The notes under the pieces: generated by a model
Databases searched by the model: none
The model's input: only the letters and a program-made list of their open reading frames with translations
What the model was told of the DNA's origin: nothing
In this document: positions 10,853 to 23,077 of the stretch, one piece after another
How the letters are laid out: each line of letters begins with the position of its first letter
Numbering within the stretch: the first letter of the stretch is position 1
Translations under genes and position numbers: made by a program
NCBI RefSeq assembly: GCF_900114355.1
Contig: NZ_FOSS01000003.1
Coordinates: 26,309 to 90,308, forward strand
Length of the DNA: 64,000 nt
Source: Lysobacter sp. cf310
Lineage (GTDB): Bacteria; Pseudomonadota; Gammaproteobacteria; Xanthomonadales; Xanthomonadaceae
Direction of reading: 5' to 3'

Positions 10853-11809
10853 ATGAAGGCTTTCGTGCGCGGCGCCGCCGCGCTGATCACCACTGCGGTC
10901 GCGCTGAGCAGCGCGGCGGCCATTGCCCAGGACAAGACCGTGCTGACTACCGAACGCGAAAAGATCAGTTATGCGATCGGCCTGGACGTAGGCAAGTCGA
11001 TCAAGCCGGTGGGTCCGGATCTGGATATGGCCGCGTTCGAGAAGGCGGTGCGCAACAGTTTCGACGGCGGCAAGCCGCTGATCACCGAAGACGAAGCGCG
11101 CGCCACCGATCAGGCCCTGCGCGCGCGCGTGGCCGCACGCGACGGCAAGCCGGCGCCGGGCAGCGCGCCGGGCACGCCGCCGCCGGCGCCGCCGGCCGTG
11201 GCCAAGGAAAAGGTCAGCCAACTGGTCGGCGGCTACATGGTCGGCCCCTCGCTGGCGCCGATCAAAGCCGAAATCGAAGTGCCGCTGCTGATGCAGGCCG
11301 TGCGCACCGTGCTGGGCGACGCCAAGCCGCTGCTGGACGAGACCGAGGAGAAGGCCGTGCTGACCGCTTTCAGCGATCGCATGCGCAAGAAGATGGAAGC
11401 CGACGCGGCCGCCGCGGGCGAGAAGAACCGCGTCGCCGGCGCCGATTTCCTGGCCAAGAACAAGGCGGTCAAGGGCGTGTTCACCACCGCGTCGGGCCTG
11501 CAGTACATGGTGCTGCGCGCCGGTTCCGGCGCGCGTCCCAAGCCCAGCGACCGCGTGCGCGTGAACTACAAGGGCTCGCTGCTGGACGGCACCGTGTTCG
11601 ACAGCTCCTACGACCGCGGCCAGCCGGCCGACTTCGGTTTGAACCAAGTCATCCAGGGCTGGTCCGAAGGCGTGGCGATGATGAACGTGGGCGCGAAGTT
11701 CCGCTTCTGGATCCCGGCCGAACTGGCCTACGGCCCCAAGGGCGCGCCGCCGAGCATCGGGCCGAACGCGACCCTGACCTTCGACGTCGAGCTGGTCGAG
11801 ATCCTGTAA
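10853..11809 (+). CDS. FKBP-type peptidyl-prolyl isomerase with duplicated N-terminal domain
   Basis: A 318-residue periplasmic proline isomerase. A signal peptide (ending AAAIAQ) is followed by two FKBP_N-like helical segments: TEREKISYAIGLDVGKSIKP (about 32-85) and VAKEKVSQLVGGYMVGPSLAP (about 118-175), joined by a Pro/Ala-rich linker. The catalytic FKBP domain fills the last 110 residues (VRVNYKGSLLDGTVFDSSY through FWIPAELAYG). FKBP_N normally occurs once and makes the FkpA/Mip dimer. AAGGAG lies upstream of the ATG. A second FKBP gene follows. Confidence 0.9.
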   Translation: MKAFVRGAAALITTAVALSSAAAIAQDKTVLTTEREKISYAIGLDVGKSIKPVGPDLDMAAFEKAVRNSFDGGKPLITEDEARATDQALRARVAARDGKPAPGSAPGTPPPAPPAVAKEKVSQLVGGYMVGPSLAPIKAEIEVPLLMQAVRTVLGDAKPLLDETEEKAVLTAFSDRMRKKMEADAAAAGEKNRVAGADFLAKNKAVKGVFTTASGLQYMVLRAGSGARPKPSDRVRVNYKGSLLDGTVFDSSYDRGQPADFGLNQVIQGWSEGVAMMNVGAKFRFWIPAELAYGPKGAPPSIGPNATLTFDVELVEIL

Positions 11810-11816
11810 GGACTAG

Positions 11817-11842
11817 GTGTCCGGCGTCACGGCGTCGGACAC
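11817..11842 (+). other. Hairpin between the two FKBP genes
   Basis: GTGTCCG (11817-11823) pairs with CGGACAC (11836-11842), seven perfect base pairs around a 12-base loop, starting 8 bases after the first FKBP stop. No T-run follows, so it is a weak terminator or mRNA-stabilising hairpin at best. Confidence 0.45.
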
Positions 11843-11954
11843 GCGTGGCATGCGATAAGCGATACGTTCAGCTGGCCGCTGGCACTTTGGCGGCTCCCCC
11901 GATGCTAGACGGCATGACCGAGCAGGCATGCCCACCCACCAGGAGTTCCGTTTG

Positions 11955-12758
11955 ATGAAGCCCTTCCTGCGCCACACCGCCCTCGCGCTCGCCGTGGGCT
12001 CGTTGGTTCTGTTCGCCGCCGGCTGCGACAAGAAGCCCGGCGAAAAAGCCGACGCGACCAAATCCGAAACCGCTAAGGACGAGGGCAAGGGCGACGTCAA
12101 GAACATCCCCGGCCTGGCCACCGAGAAGGAGCAGGTCAGCTACATGATCGGCATGGACATCGCCAAGTCGCTGGAGATGGCCAAGGACGAAGTCGACCTG
12201 GACACCATCAACAAGGCCATGAAGACCGTGCTGGCCGGCGAAAAGCCGCTGATGGACGAAAAGCAGGCCGCCGAGGTGCGCGACAGCTTCGCCCAGAAGA
12301 TCCAGGCCAAGCAGATCGCCAAGATGATGGCCGACGCCAAGAAGAACCTCGCCGACGGCGAGGCCTTCCTGGCCGGCAACGGCAAGAAGCCGGGCGTGGT
12401 CACCACCGCGTCGGGCCTGCAGTACCAGGTGCTGACCGAAGGCAAGGGCGCCAAGCCCAAGCCCACCGACATGGTGCGCGTGCACTACAAGGGCACCTTG
12501 CTGGACGGCAAGCAGTTCGACAGCTCCTACGAGCGCAACCAGCCGGTCGAGTTCCCGCTGCAGCAGGTGGTGCCGGGCTGGCAGGAAGGCATCGCGCTGA
12601 TGCCGGTCGGCAGCAAGTACAAGCTGTGGATCCCGAGCAAGCTCGGCTACGGCGAGAAGGGCACCCCGGGCGGCCCGATTCCGCCGAACTCGGTGCTGGT
12701 GTTCGAGGTCGAGCTGCTCGACGTGCTCGGCGCCGGCGGTCCCAAGCCCGGCAAGTAA
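11955..12758 (+). CDS. FKBP-type peptidyl-prolyl isomerase lipoprotein (Mip/FkpA-like)
   Basis: A 267-residue lipoprotein with lipobox LFAAGC, a Lys/Glu-rich linker, one FKBP_N dimerisation domain (KEQVSYMIGMDIAKSLE onward, about residues 58-130), and a C-terminal FKBP domain (VRVHYKGTLLDGKQFDSSYE through LWIPSKLGYGEKG). It is expected to assist folding of envelope proteins. AGGAG sits 9 bases before the ATG. It is clearly a paralogue of the preceding gene: both share VTTASGLQY- or FTTASGLQY-type segments before the catalytic domain. Confidence 0.93.
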   Translation: MKPFLRHTALALAVGSLVLFAAGCDKKPGEKADATKSETAKDEGKGDVKNIPGLATEKEQVSYMIGMDIAKSLEMAKDEVDLDTINKAMKTVLAGEKPLMDEKQAAEVRDSFAQKIQAKQIAKMMADAKKNLADGEAFLAGNGKKPGVVTTASGLQYQVLTEGKGAKPKPTDMVRVHYKGTLLDGKQFDSSYERNQPVEFPLQQVVPGWQEGIALMPVGSKYKLWIPSKLGYGEKGTPGGPIPPNSVLVFEVELLDVLGAGGPKPGK

Positions 12759-12780
12759 GCCGCCGCGCCTCGCGCGCACG

Positions 12781-12810
12781 CGTGCCCGGCGGCGGAGTTC
12801 GCCGGGCACG
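12781..12810 (+). other. Strong hairpin between FKBP and ugd genes
   Basis: An 11-bp perfect stem (12781-12791 with 12800-12810) has an 8-base loop. It is followed by AACGCAAC rather than a T-run, so it is not a classical terminator. It may be a 3' stabiliser for the FKBP mRNA, or partial termination upstream of ugd. Confidence 0.55.
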
Positions 12811-12836
12811 AACGCAACAGAACCAGAGAGCCCGAC

Positions 12837-14183
12837 ATGCGCGTTACGATTTTCGGCACCGGTTACGTGGGCTTGGTCACCGGTACCTGTCTGGCCGACG
12901 TCGGCCATGACGTGGTCTGCGTCGACATCGACGCGGCCAAGGTCGAAGGCCTGAACCAGGGCGTGATTCCGATCTACGAGCCCGGACTGGAGCCGATGGT
13001 CAAGGCCAATCACGCCGCCGGCCGCCTGCATTTCACCACCGACGCCGCCGCCGCGATCGCGCACGGCGACATGATCTTCATCGCGGTAGGCACGCCGCCG
13101 GACGAGGACGGCAGCGCCGACCTGCAGTACGTGCTGGCGGTGGCCGGCACCATCGGCCGGCATATCGAGCGCGCGGTGGTGGTGGTCAACAAGTCGACCG
13201 TGCCGGTGGGCACCGCCGACAAGGTCCAGGCCGCGATCGCCGCCGAGCTCGCCCGGCGCGGGGTCGACGTGGCTTTCGACGTCGCCTCCAATCCCGAATT
13301 CCTGAAAGAGGGCGATGCGGTCAACGACTGCATGCGTCCGGATCGCATCGTGGTGGGTTCGTCCAATCCGGCCGCGGTGGAGAAACTCAAGCGCCTGTAC
13401 GCGCCGTTCAATCGCAATCACGAGCGCATCGTGACGATGGACGTGCGCTCGGCCGAGCTGACCAAGTACGCCGCCAACGCGATGCTGGCGACCAAGATCA
13501 GCTTCATGAACGAGATCGCCAACATCGCCGAGAAGGTCGGCGCCGATATCGAGATGGTGCGCCAGGGCATCGGTTCGGACCCGCGCATCGGCTGGCACTT
13601 CATCTACCCCGGCGCCGGCTACGGCGGCTCCTGCTTCCCCAAGGACGTGCAGGCGCTGGCGCGCACCGCGCAGCACAGCGGTTACAGCGCGCGCCTGCTG
13701 GACGCGGTGGAGGCGGTCAACGACAGCCAGAAGGGCCATCTGTTCGAGCTGATCCAGCGCCACTACGGCGGCGACATCGCCGGCAAGACCTTCGCGGTTT
13801 GGGGCCTGGCCTTCAAGCCCAACACCGACGACATGCGCGAAGCCTCGAGCCGGCGTCTGCTGGCGCAGCTGTGGGAAGCCGGCGCGAAAGTGCGCGCCTA
13901 CGATCCGGAGGCCACCGAGGAAGCGCAGCGCATCTTCGGCGACCGCGACGACCTGGTCCTGTGCGATTCCTCGCGCGCGGCCCTGGCCGACGCCGACGCC
14001 CTGGTCGTGGTCACCGAATGGAAGCAGTTCCGCAGCCCCGATTTCGCGCGCGTGCGCAACGCGCTCACCGACGCGGTGATCTTCGACGGGCGCAACCTCT
14101 ACCATCCCGATGAAGTCGAGTCGGCGGGCCTGGCCTATTACGGCATCGGCCGCGGCCGCTCGATCCGGCTGGACACGCCGTGA
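12837..14183 (+). CDS. ugd: UDP-glucose 6-dehydrogenase
   Basis: A 448-residue NAD-dependent enzyme that oxidises UDP-glucose to UDP-glucuronate, a precursor of surface polysaccharides. The N-terminal Rossmann motif is [11 protein letters not shown], the central domain has [10 protein letters not shown], and the catalytic Cys266 lies in [10 protein letters not shown]. The C-terminal UDP-binding domain begins near [15 protein letters not shown]. Length is typical. Its last four bases overlap the slyX start. The acyltransferase gene two genes downstream fits a polysaccharide theme. Confidence 0.96.
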   Translation: MRVTIFGTGYVGLVTGTCLADVGHDVVCVDIDAAKVEGLNQGVIPIYEPGLEPMVKANHAAGRLHFTTDAAAAIAHGDMIFIAVGTPPDEDGSADLQYVLAVAGTIGRHIERAVVVVNKSTVPVGTADKVQAAIAAELARRGVDVAFDVASNPEFLKEGDAVNDCMRPDRIVVGSSNPAAVEKLKRLYAPFNRNHERIVTMDVRSAELTKYAANAMLATKISFMNEIANIAEKVGADIEMVRQGIGSDPRIGWHFIYPGAGYGGSCFPKDVQALARTAQHSGYSARLLDAVEAVNDSQKGHLFELIQRHYGGDIAGKTFAVWGLAFKPNTDDMREASSRRLLAQLWEAGAKVRAYDPEATEEAQRIFGDRDDLVLCDSSRAALADADALVVVTEWKQFRSPDFARVRNALTDAVIFDGRNLYHPDEVESAGLAYYGIGRGRSIRLDTP

Positions 14184-14428
14184 GCGCCGACACCGGCAAT
14201 GCCGAGGTCGAGCGGCGGCTGATCGACCTGGAAACGCGGCTCGCGTTCCAGGAACACGCCCTGCTCGAACTCAGCGACGCGCTCGCCGCTTCGCGCGACG
14301 AGGAAACGCGCACCACGCTGCTGCTGCACCGCGCCCTGGAGGAACTGCGCCAGCTGCGCATGGCCATGTCCAGCGGCGGTCCGGTCGGCAACGACGCCGC
14401 CAGCGAACCGCCGCCGCCGCACTACTGA
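14180..14428 (+). CDS. slyX: SlyX family protein
   Basis: An 82-residue acidic coiled-coil protein: [23 protein letters not shown], a second helix, and the family's characteristic proline-rich end PPPPHY. The role of SlyX is poorly defined. It starts with GTG overlapping the ugd stop, so the two are probably co-transcribed. Confidence 0.9.
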   Translation: MSADTGNAEVERRLIDLETRLAFQEHALLELSDALAASRDEETRTTLLLHRALEELRQLRMAMSSGGPVGNDAASEPPPPHY

Positions 14429-14509
14429 TCGCGGCGGCGCGTTCACCGCGCGCGCCCGCACTCGTTAGACCTCTTATCCACGCAAGCCCCCAGCCGAAGA
14501 TCCAAGCCG

Positions 14510-15211
14510 ATGAGCGACACTCTCCGCGACCAACTGTTAGGCCTGGGCTTCAAGCCCGCGCCCAAGCCCGAGCGGCCCGAACGCGGCAACGATCCCAAGC
14601 GCGGCGGCGGTCGCCGCGACGGCAAGCCCGCGCAGGGCGCGCGCGCCGATGCGCGCGGCCCGGGCGGCAAGCCCGCGCAGCCGGGCCAGCCGCGCAACGA
14701 ACCGCGCCGCGGTGCCGGCGCCAAGCCGGGCGGAAGGCCGGCCGGAAAGCCCGGTCAGCCGGGGCAGGGCAAGCCGCGCTCGCGCGAGGACATCGACCTG
14801 GCCAAGGCCTACGCCATCCGCGCCCAGCGCGAGAAGGACGAACGCATCGCCGCCGAGCAGGCCAAGCAGGAAGAAGCGCGGCTGCGCCGCGAGGCGCGTG
14901 CGCGCCTGGCCGAACTGGTCAAGGATCAGGCCCTCAACGTGCCCGACGCCGAGATCGCGCGCCATTTCCCTTATGGCGGCAAGATCAAGCGCATCTACGT
15001 CACCGCCGATCAGCTCAAGGCGCTCAACGCCGGCGAGCTGGGCGTGCTGCAGATGGACGGCCGCTACGTGCTGGTGAGCGCGCAGATGCTGGCCCAGGCC
15101 GAGGCGGTGTTCCCGCCCGCGGTCGCGCTCAAGGTCGATCCGAACGCGCCCGCGCAGGACGACCCCTACGCCGATCCGCAATACCAGGTGCCCGACGACC
15201 TGGTCTGGTAA
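14510..15211 (+). CDS. DUF2058 family protein
   Basis: A 233-residue soluble protein similar to E. coli YaiL. It starts MSDTLRDQLLGLGFK, continues with a long Lys/Arg/Pro/Gly-rich disordered region (about 20-90), then an Arg/Glu-rich helix (IRAQREKDERIAAEQAKQEE), and ends in a compact domain (FPYGGKIKRIYVTADQLKALNAG). The basic tail suggests nucleic-acid or ribosome association, but the family has no established function. Confidence 0.85.
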   Translation: MSDTLRDQLLGLGFKPAPKPERPERGNDPKRGGGRRDGKPAQGARADARGPGGKPAQPGQPRNEPRRGAGAKPGGRPAGKPGQPGQGKPRSREDIDLAKAYAIRAQREKDERIAAEQAKQEEARLRREARARLAELVKDQALNVPDAEIARHFPYGGKIKRIYVTADQLKALNAGELGVLQMDGRYVLVSAQMLAQAEAVFPPAVALKVDPNAPAQDDPYADPQYQVPDDLVW

Positions 15212-15278
15212 GGTCGCGCCGTTCCGATCACCCCGCGCCGCGCCACGGCGCCCGCGGCTCGTCCGCGAATGGATACCG

Positions 15279-17399
15279 ATGCGCGTAGACGAGCGTCAGT
15301 CAGACTATTTTCCGTATATCGACGGCCTGCGCGCCGTCGCCGTGCTCGCGGTGGTGGCCTACCACCTCAACGCGGCGTGGCTGCCGGGCGGTTTCACCGG
15401 CGTCGACATCTTCTTCGTCATCTCCGGCTTCGTGGTCAGCGCCTCGGTCGCGCGCTTCCCGCGCGCCGGCTTCTTCGAATCGCTGCTGCGTTTCTATGCG
15501 CGCCGCCTGCGCCGGATCGCGCCGGCGCTGATCGTCTGCCTGCTCGCGACCGTGGTCGCCAGCGCCTTGTTCATCCCCGAAGCCTGGCTCAGCGAGACCA
15601 GTCGCAACACCGGGCGCATGGCCTTCTTCGGGCTCAGCAACTTCGTGCTGGCCGCGACCGGCAACGACTACTTCTCGCCCAAGGTCGAGTTCAACCCCTA
15701 CACCCACACCTGGTCGCTGGGCGTGGAGGAACAGTTCTATGTGGTGTTCCCGCTGCTGTTCCTGGCCTGGAGCTATGGCGCGCGCAAGCGCTGGATCTCG
15801 CTGGGGCTGTTCGCGGTGGGCGCGTTGGTGTCGCTGTGGTACGCGCGTTTGCTGGCAGGGGCCGGCGATCGCGCGGTCGAAGCCTTCTATCTCAGCACCA
15901 GCCGCTTCTGGCAGCTGGGCGCGGGCGTGTTGCTGTATCAGGCGCTGAGCCTGGCCGGCGTGTCGGGACGCACGGACGGGGGCGGCGCGCGCGCCGCGGC
16001 CTGGCTGCGCTCGGCCGGACTGGCGCTGGCGCTGCTGCTGATCGCGGCCGGCTTCGTGTACGCGCGGCCCGGCCATTCGCCCTGGCCCGACGGCGTGTGG
16101 CCGGTGCTGGGCACGCTGTTGCTGCTGGGGCTGCTGTACGCCGGCGGCGCGGGCGGCTGGGTCGGACGCGTGCTGTCGACCGCGCCGGCGGTCGGCATCG
16201 GACGCATCTCGTATTCGCTGTACCTGTGGCATTGGCCGGTGTTCGTGCTGTTCCGCTGGACCCTGGGCTTGGAGTCGGCCGGCGCGCGCGCGCTCGCGCT
16301 GGGCCTGACGTTCGCGCTCGCGACGGCGTCCTATCTGTGGGTCGAGCGCCCGCTGCGGCATGCCGCGCCGCTGGTGCGCATGCGCAATTGGGGCTTCGTG
16401 ACCGCGGCGGTGCTGGTGGTGTTCTCCTCCAGCGCGATCTACCGGCATGTCGCGCGGCATGCGCAGGACTATTCGCTGAGCGTGGTCAGCCGCAACGCCG
16501 GCGACTGGTATCCGTACGGGCCGGAAACCGATCCGGCCTATCCGGGCTGCAAGCTGGTGTCGCGCACCGAGCAGATCGAGGGCGGCGCGGCCTGGGTCTA
16601 CGAGCGCAGCGGCTGCGCGTCGGCGCCGGTGGATGCGCGGCGCGTGTTCGTGGCCGGCGATTCGCATGCCGGCGCCTATTCGGAACTGCTGCAACGCTCG
16701 GTGCTGGCCAGCGGCCGCACGGTGCGGCTCTACTTCGCCGGCGGCTGCGGCGTGGCCGGCCTGGTCGATCGCCGCGAGTTCGACAATCCGCAATGCCGCG
16801 GCTACGTCGATGCCGTGCTCGCCGACGTGACGCGCCAGGCGCGCAGCGGCGACGTGCTGTTCCTGCCGGCGCTGCGCCTGCCGCGGCTGTCCGAGCAATG
16901 GATGCTGTTCGACGAGCAGGCCGCGGTGACCGCGATGTTCAGCGCCGAGGCCGACGCTTCGCGGCGCCAGGGCGTGGCCGGCGCGATCGAACGCCTGCGT
17001 CCGCTCGCGCAACGCGGCGTACGCATCGTGTTCGAGGCGCCCAAGCCCCTGCTGCGCGCGCCGCCGTACCGCTGCTCGGACTGGTTCAACCACGACAATC
17101 CGATCTGCGCGCGCGGGCTGAGCGTCGAGCGCGATTTCCTGCAGCGCTACCGCGCCCCGGCGGTGACGGCCTTGCAGCAGATCGTCGCGCAAGTCCCCGG
17201 CGCCAGCGTCTGGGATCCGTTTCCGCTGCTGTGCCCGGGCGCCAGTTGCACGGCGCAGCGCGACGGCCGTCCGCTGTATTTCGACGGCGACCACCTCAGC
17301 GGCCACGGCAATCGCGTGCTGTTGCCGGGCTTCGCCGCGCACCTGGACGGTTTGAAGGCGGGCGCGCCGGCGCCGGCGGTGGCCGCGCACGCGCAGTGA
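15279..17399 (+). CDS. OafA/YrhL-type acyltransferase with C-terminal SGNH domain
   Basis: A 706-residue integral membrane O-acyltransferase. The N-terminal acyltransferase-3 domain (YIDGLRAVAVLAVVAYHLN onward, about ten membrane spans to residue 385) has the conserved RxxAx9H pattern. The C-terminal periplasmic SGNH domain carries GDSHAGAY (nucleophile Ser) and DGDHLSGHG (catalytic Asp/His). Such proteins acetylate O-antigen, peptidoglycan or exopolysaccharide. An upstream in-frame-shifted ATG at 15269 is not used. ugd lies just upstream; the substrate is unknown. Confidence 0.92.
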   Translation: MRVDERQSDYFPYIDGLRAVAVLAVVAYHLNAAWLPGGFTGVDIFFVISGFVVSASVARFPRAGFFESLLRFYARRLRRIAPALIVCLLATVVASALFIPEAWLSETSRNTGRMAFFGLSNFVLAATGNDYFSPKVEFNPYTHTWSLGVEEQFYVVFPLLFLAWSYGARKRWISLGLFAVGALVSLWYARLLAGAGDRAVEAFYLSTSRFWQLGAGVLLYQALSLAGVSGRTDGGGARAAAWLRSAGLALALLLIAAGFVYARPGHSPWPDGVWPVLGTLLLLGLLYAGGAGGWVGRVLSTAPAVGIGRISYSLYLWHWPVFVLFRWTLGLESAGARALALGLTFALATASYLWVERPLRHAAPLVRMRNWGFVTAAVLVVFSSSAIYRHVARHAQDYSLSVVSRNAGDWYPYGPETDPAYPGCKLVSRTEQIEGGAAWVYERSGCASAPVDARRVFVAGDSHAGAYSELLQRSVLASGRTVRLYFAGGCGVAGLVDRREFDNPQCRGYVDAVLADVTRQARSGDVLFLPALRLPRLSEQWMLFDEQAAVTAMFSAEADASRRQGVAGAIERLRPLAQRGVRIVFEAPKPLLRAPPYRCSDWFNHDNPICARGLSVERDFLQRYRAPAVTALQQIVAQVPGASVWDPFPLLCPGASCTAQRDGRPLYFDGDHLSGHGNRVLLPGFAAHLDGLKAGAPAPAVAAHAQ

Positions 17400-17414
17400 G
17401 TCGACGCGCCTGGC

Positions 17415-18272
17415 TCAGGCGGCTCGCATCGCCTGGCTGGCGGCGTCGTGGCTGTCGGCCGGGCGCATGCGCGCGATCATCGCCGCGATCGCCTGCGCGG
17501 TCTCCAGCGGCCGTTCCATCGGGAACAGATGGCTGCCTTCGATCCAGGTCCAGCGCCCGTCGACCAGCCTGCGCGTGGCCGCGCTGCCGGCATGGCGCAG
17601 TTCGCGCGAGCGTGCGCCGGCCAGGAAGGCCACCGGCACGCGCAACTGGGCGGCCAGATCGCTGAGGGCGGTGGTCGGCAGGCTGCGGTAGATCGCGTAT
17701 TCGGTCTCGCGCACGAACGCGAGCTCGCGGCCGCCGTCGTCGGCGAGGCGGGTGCCGTGTTCGACATAGTCCTGCAGCACGCGCGGATGCCAGCGCGCGA
17801 ACGCGGGCTTGGCCTGGAAGTGGGCGAGCACCGCTTCGCGGTCGGGCCAGTGCTTGCGCCGTTGCAGGGTCGCGCGGATCGGCATCAACAGATTGTCCAG
17901 GCCGGTGCGCCGGCCGATCGCGACCAGGTGCGCGCGCCAGCCCGCGATCAGCGGCGAGTCCAGCATCACCACGCCGGCCACGCGCGCGCCCAATACGCTG
18001 TCAGTCAGGCGATGCGCGGCGAGCAGGCTGAGATAGCCGCCCAGCGAATGCCCGACCAGCCAGATGCGGCGCGCGTCGCCGGCGGCGGCGTGCACGCGCG
18101 CGATCAGTTCCTCGACCAGGTGCGGCCAGTCCGGCGTGACCGGATAGCGCGGGTCGTGGCCGATGCGCTCCGGCCGCACGATCCGGTAGTCGGCCGCCAG
18201 CGCATCCAGCATCAGCCCGTAGACCGGCGCCGGAAAGCCGTTGGCGTGCGAGAACAGCAGCAGATCGGACAT
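17415..18272 (-). CDS. Alpha/beta hydrolase
   Basis: A 285-residue hydrolase from the ATG at 18272 (MSDLLLFSHANGFPAPVY). SHANGFP is the oxyanion segment, VGHSLGGYL the nucleophile elbow, and EGSHLFPMERP near the C-terminus carries the catalytic His. It resembles the MhpC-like or epoxide-hydrolase-like group; the substrate is unknown. The frame remains open to 18326 but the ATG at 18272 gives the usual start. Its stop is 15 bases from the convergent acyltransferase stop. Confidence 0.87.
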   Translation of the reverse strand: MSDLLLFSHANGFPAPVYGLMLDALAADYRIVRPERIGHDPRYPVTPDWPHLVEELIARVHAAAGDARRIWLVGHSLGGYLSLLAAHRLTDSVLGARVAGVVMLDSPLIAGWRAHLVAIGRRTGLDNLLMPIRATLQRRKHWPDREAVLAHFQAKPAFARWHPRVLQDYVEHGTRLADDGGRELAFVRETEYAIYRSLPTTALSDLAAQLRVPVAFLAGARSRELRHAGSAATRRLVDGRWTWIEGSHLFPMERPLETAQAIAAMIARMRPADSHDAASQAMRAA

Positions 18273-18581
18273 GGCGGGGCGGGGCGGGACGAACGGAAGG
18301 CTAACCATACCATTGAGTACGGTCACAGGGCATCCGCTGAGGACGCGGCGTTGCGGGACGGAACTCTTGCCGACCTCCGACCACGCACCGCGTTCGCAGT
18401 GACGGGACGATCGAGCGTCGCGCGATGGCGCGACGCCGCGAACGGACTATCGCAAGACGCGCACGCCTGGGCGCAGCCGCGGCCGCAAGTCGCGGGCTAT
18501 GCGACAGCGGACGCCTAGGATGATCCAGGGTCGACGAGCGGCCCCGCGCCGACCGGCGCGACATCGATCGAGAGGGATTTC
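18273..18581. other. 309-base divergent intergenic region
   Basis: Contains the divergent promoters for the hydrolase (minus) and beta-helix gene (plus). I found no convincing small gene, repeat or strong consensus promoter. A good ribosome-binding sequence (GAGAGGG) lies just before 18582. Confidence 0.5.
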
Positions 18582-19403
18582 ATGCGCGTCGTACCGATTC
18601 TCGGCCTGGCTTTGTCCGGCCTGTTGTGTTCCACCTCCGTGCTGGCCTGCGACACCGTGCTGGCCGCCGATGTTTACGTCATCGACGCGCCCGGCAAGTA
18701 CTGCCTCAACGCCAATCGCGATCACCCGCTGACCATCGACGCCTCCGATGTGGAGCTCGACTGCAAGACCCGCACGATTTCGCGCGGCGATCAGCAAAGT
18801 AGACACATCGGCATCGAAGTACGGCGCCACGACAACGTGACCGTGCGCAATTGCCGCGTCGACGGCTATCCGGTGGGCATCGAAATGCTGATCCAGCGCA
18901 ACGGCCAGCTCATCAACAACACCGTGAGCAACGCCGGGCAGCCGATTTTTGTCTCCGGCAGCCGCGATCCGCAGGGCTCGCGCCTGACCGGCAACCGGGT
19001 CGTGGGCTACGAGCGCCAAGGCCACGAGGTTCCGGCCTGGACGCCCGCGATCGAAGTGTGGGATCTGCCCAAGTCGCAGCTGATCAACAACGTGGTCGTG
19101 GGCTACCGCGGTAACCGCGGCATCCTGATGATGCGTTCGCCCGAGTCGCAGCTCACCGGCAACCAGATGCTGGATTTCCTGGCCGAGACCGACGGTGTGA
19201 TCTCGATGCAGGAATCGCCGCGTACCCGCCTGGTGCACAACACCATCGCCCTGCAGACCGTGCGCGGGCGTTCGGCGGTCAGCAGCGACACCAACGACCA
19301 CACCTGCGTGGAGAACATCGTGGTCAACGCCATGGGCGGCGGTTTCGAGATCTGCGGGGTGTCGCGCTTCAACGTGGTGCAGCCCTGGATCGAGCCGCAC
19401 TGA
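18582..19403 (+). CDS. Exported right-handed beta-helix protein
   Basis: A 273-residue protein with a signal peptide (ending SVLACDT) and NosD/pectin-lyase-like beta-helix repeats: DASDVELDCKTRTIS, HDNVTVRNCRVDGYPVGIE, NGQLINNTVSNAG, SQLINNVVVGYRGNRGI, SQLTGNQM, TRLVHNTI. Each turn has the xxNxI or xxNxV ladder of the fold. The Cys pairs at the start and at the C-terminal CVENIV...EICG suggest disulphides, consistent with a periplasmic or secreted location. No catalytic residues are recognisable. Confidence 0.85.
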   Translation: MRVVPILGLALSGLLCSTSVLACDTVLAADVYVIDAPGKYCLNANRDHPLTIDASDVELDCKTRTISRGDQQSRHIGIEVRRHDNVTVRNCRVDGYPVGIEMLIQRNGQLINNTVSNAGQPIFVSGSRDPQGSRLTGNRVVGYERQGHEVPAWTPAIEVWDLPKSQLINNVVVGYRGNRGILMMRSPESQLTGNQMLDFLAETDGVISMQESPRTRLVHNTIALQTVRGRSAVSSDTNDHTCVENIVVNAMGGGFEICGVSRFNVVQPWIEPH

Positions 19404-19475
19404 GGCAGGGTCGGGTCGCGGATCGCGCGCGTAGCGGCGATCCGCGGCCGGCTTGCACGGCCAGGCCGTGCTTGC

Positions 19476-19542
19476 CGCGAAGGCGGGGATCCAGTGACTG
19501 CAAAGTCATGCCTGGCGAGGCCCCTGGATCCCCGCCTTCGCG
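19476..19542. repeat. REP-like inverted repeat, 19-bp arms
   Basis: CGCGAAGGCGGGGATCCAG at 19476-19494 is perfectly inverted at 19524-19542, around a 29-base loop. It lies between the convergent beta-helix and YiiX-like genes, where it could terminate both transcripts. The GCGAAGGCGGGGATCCAG core resembles REP sequences of Xanthomonadaceae. Confidence 0.85.
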
Positions 19543-19631
19543 GGAGTCACGGCAGGCCGCCTGCGGCGGTCGGGGCAGCGGCGAGGCGGCGGCAGGGCCG
19601 ATACAAAACCACGGTGTTCGGGCGACGGCGC

Positions 19632-20333
19632 TCAACTGAAGCGCGACAAGGCCTCGTGGCTCAGCTCGCGCACCGTCGACACGCCCAGGTCGCGCAGGAT
19701 GCGGTGGGTGCGGTGCGGCAGCGGCGATTCGTCGATGTCGTGCGGGGCGATGTTCTTGCCGGGCACGCCGGGCAGGAACTCGATGCCGGCGGCGGCATAG
19801 CAGTGCTGGACCAGCGCCGAGCAATACAGCGCGCCCTCCTTGGCCAGCAGGTTGCTGCGTCGGCGCAGGCGCCGGCTGTGCATGGCCATCAGGGTGCCGA
19901 CCAGCTCGCTGATCGAATAGCTGGACAGGCCCGACAGCAGGTCCAGGCCGGCGATCTGGATCTGGCGGATCTGCGCCTCGTCCAGGCCGAAGTCGAGGAT
20001 GGCGATGTTCGGGAAGGCCTCGGCGTCGTAATAGCGCTCGACCCGGTTCTCCTGCACGCCCAGGCGGATCTGGCGGTAGCGCAGGTCCAGATCGGACTCG
20101 ATCACCCACCATTGGCCGTCGACGCGGCGTTCGCTGAAGACGAAGGCGTGCGACCACAGGCTGCGGTGGCCGTCGTGGGTCAGCGGCGCCTGCGCCTTGC
20201 GGATCAGCTTGTTGATGAAGTCGCGGCCGCCGCACAGGCCGATCCGGCCGGGGCCGGCGTACTTCTCGATGAAGGCGGCGTTGCCGAGGTTTTCATCGTC
20301 GGCGTCATGGTCGGACGGCTGGGTTTCGCTCAT
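19632..20333 (-). CDS. YiiX-like permuted papain-fold hydrolase
   Basis: A 233-residue protein, probably of the YaeF/YiiX (C92) NlpC/P60-related group, where the catalytic His precedes the Cys. WSHAFVF (His62) and GALYCSALVQHCY (Cys171) fit that permuted order. Members act as amidases, thioesterases or peptidases. There is no signal peptide, unlike E. coli YiiX, so it may be cytoplasmic. The acidic leader MSETQPSDHDADDEN starts at 20333. It follows metH by 56 bases on the same strand. Confidence 0.65.
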   Translation of the reverse strand: MSETQPSDHDADDENLGNAAFIEKYAGPGRIGLCGGRDFINKLIRKAQAPLTHDGHRSLWSHAFVFSERRVDGQWWVIESDLDLRYRQIRLGVQENRVERYYDAEAFPNIAILDFGLDEAQIRQIQIAGLDLLSGLSSYSISELVGTLMAMHSRRLRRRSNLLAKEGALYCSALVQHCYAAAGIEFLPGVPGKNIAPHDIDESPLPHRTHRILRDLGVSTVRELSHEALSRFS

Positions 20334-20389
20334 CGGTCGTGCTCGGCAAGGGCGGCGGGTGGGGCGGTCGACGAGCGCCCCGCACCGTG

Positions 20390-23077
<2,688 letters not shown>

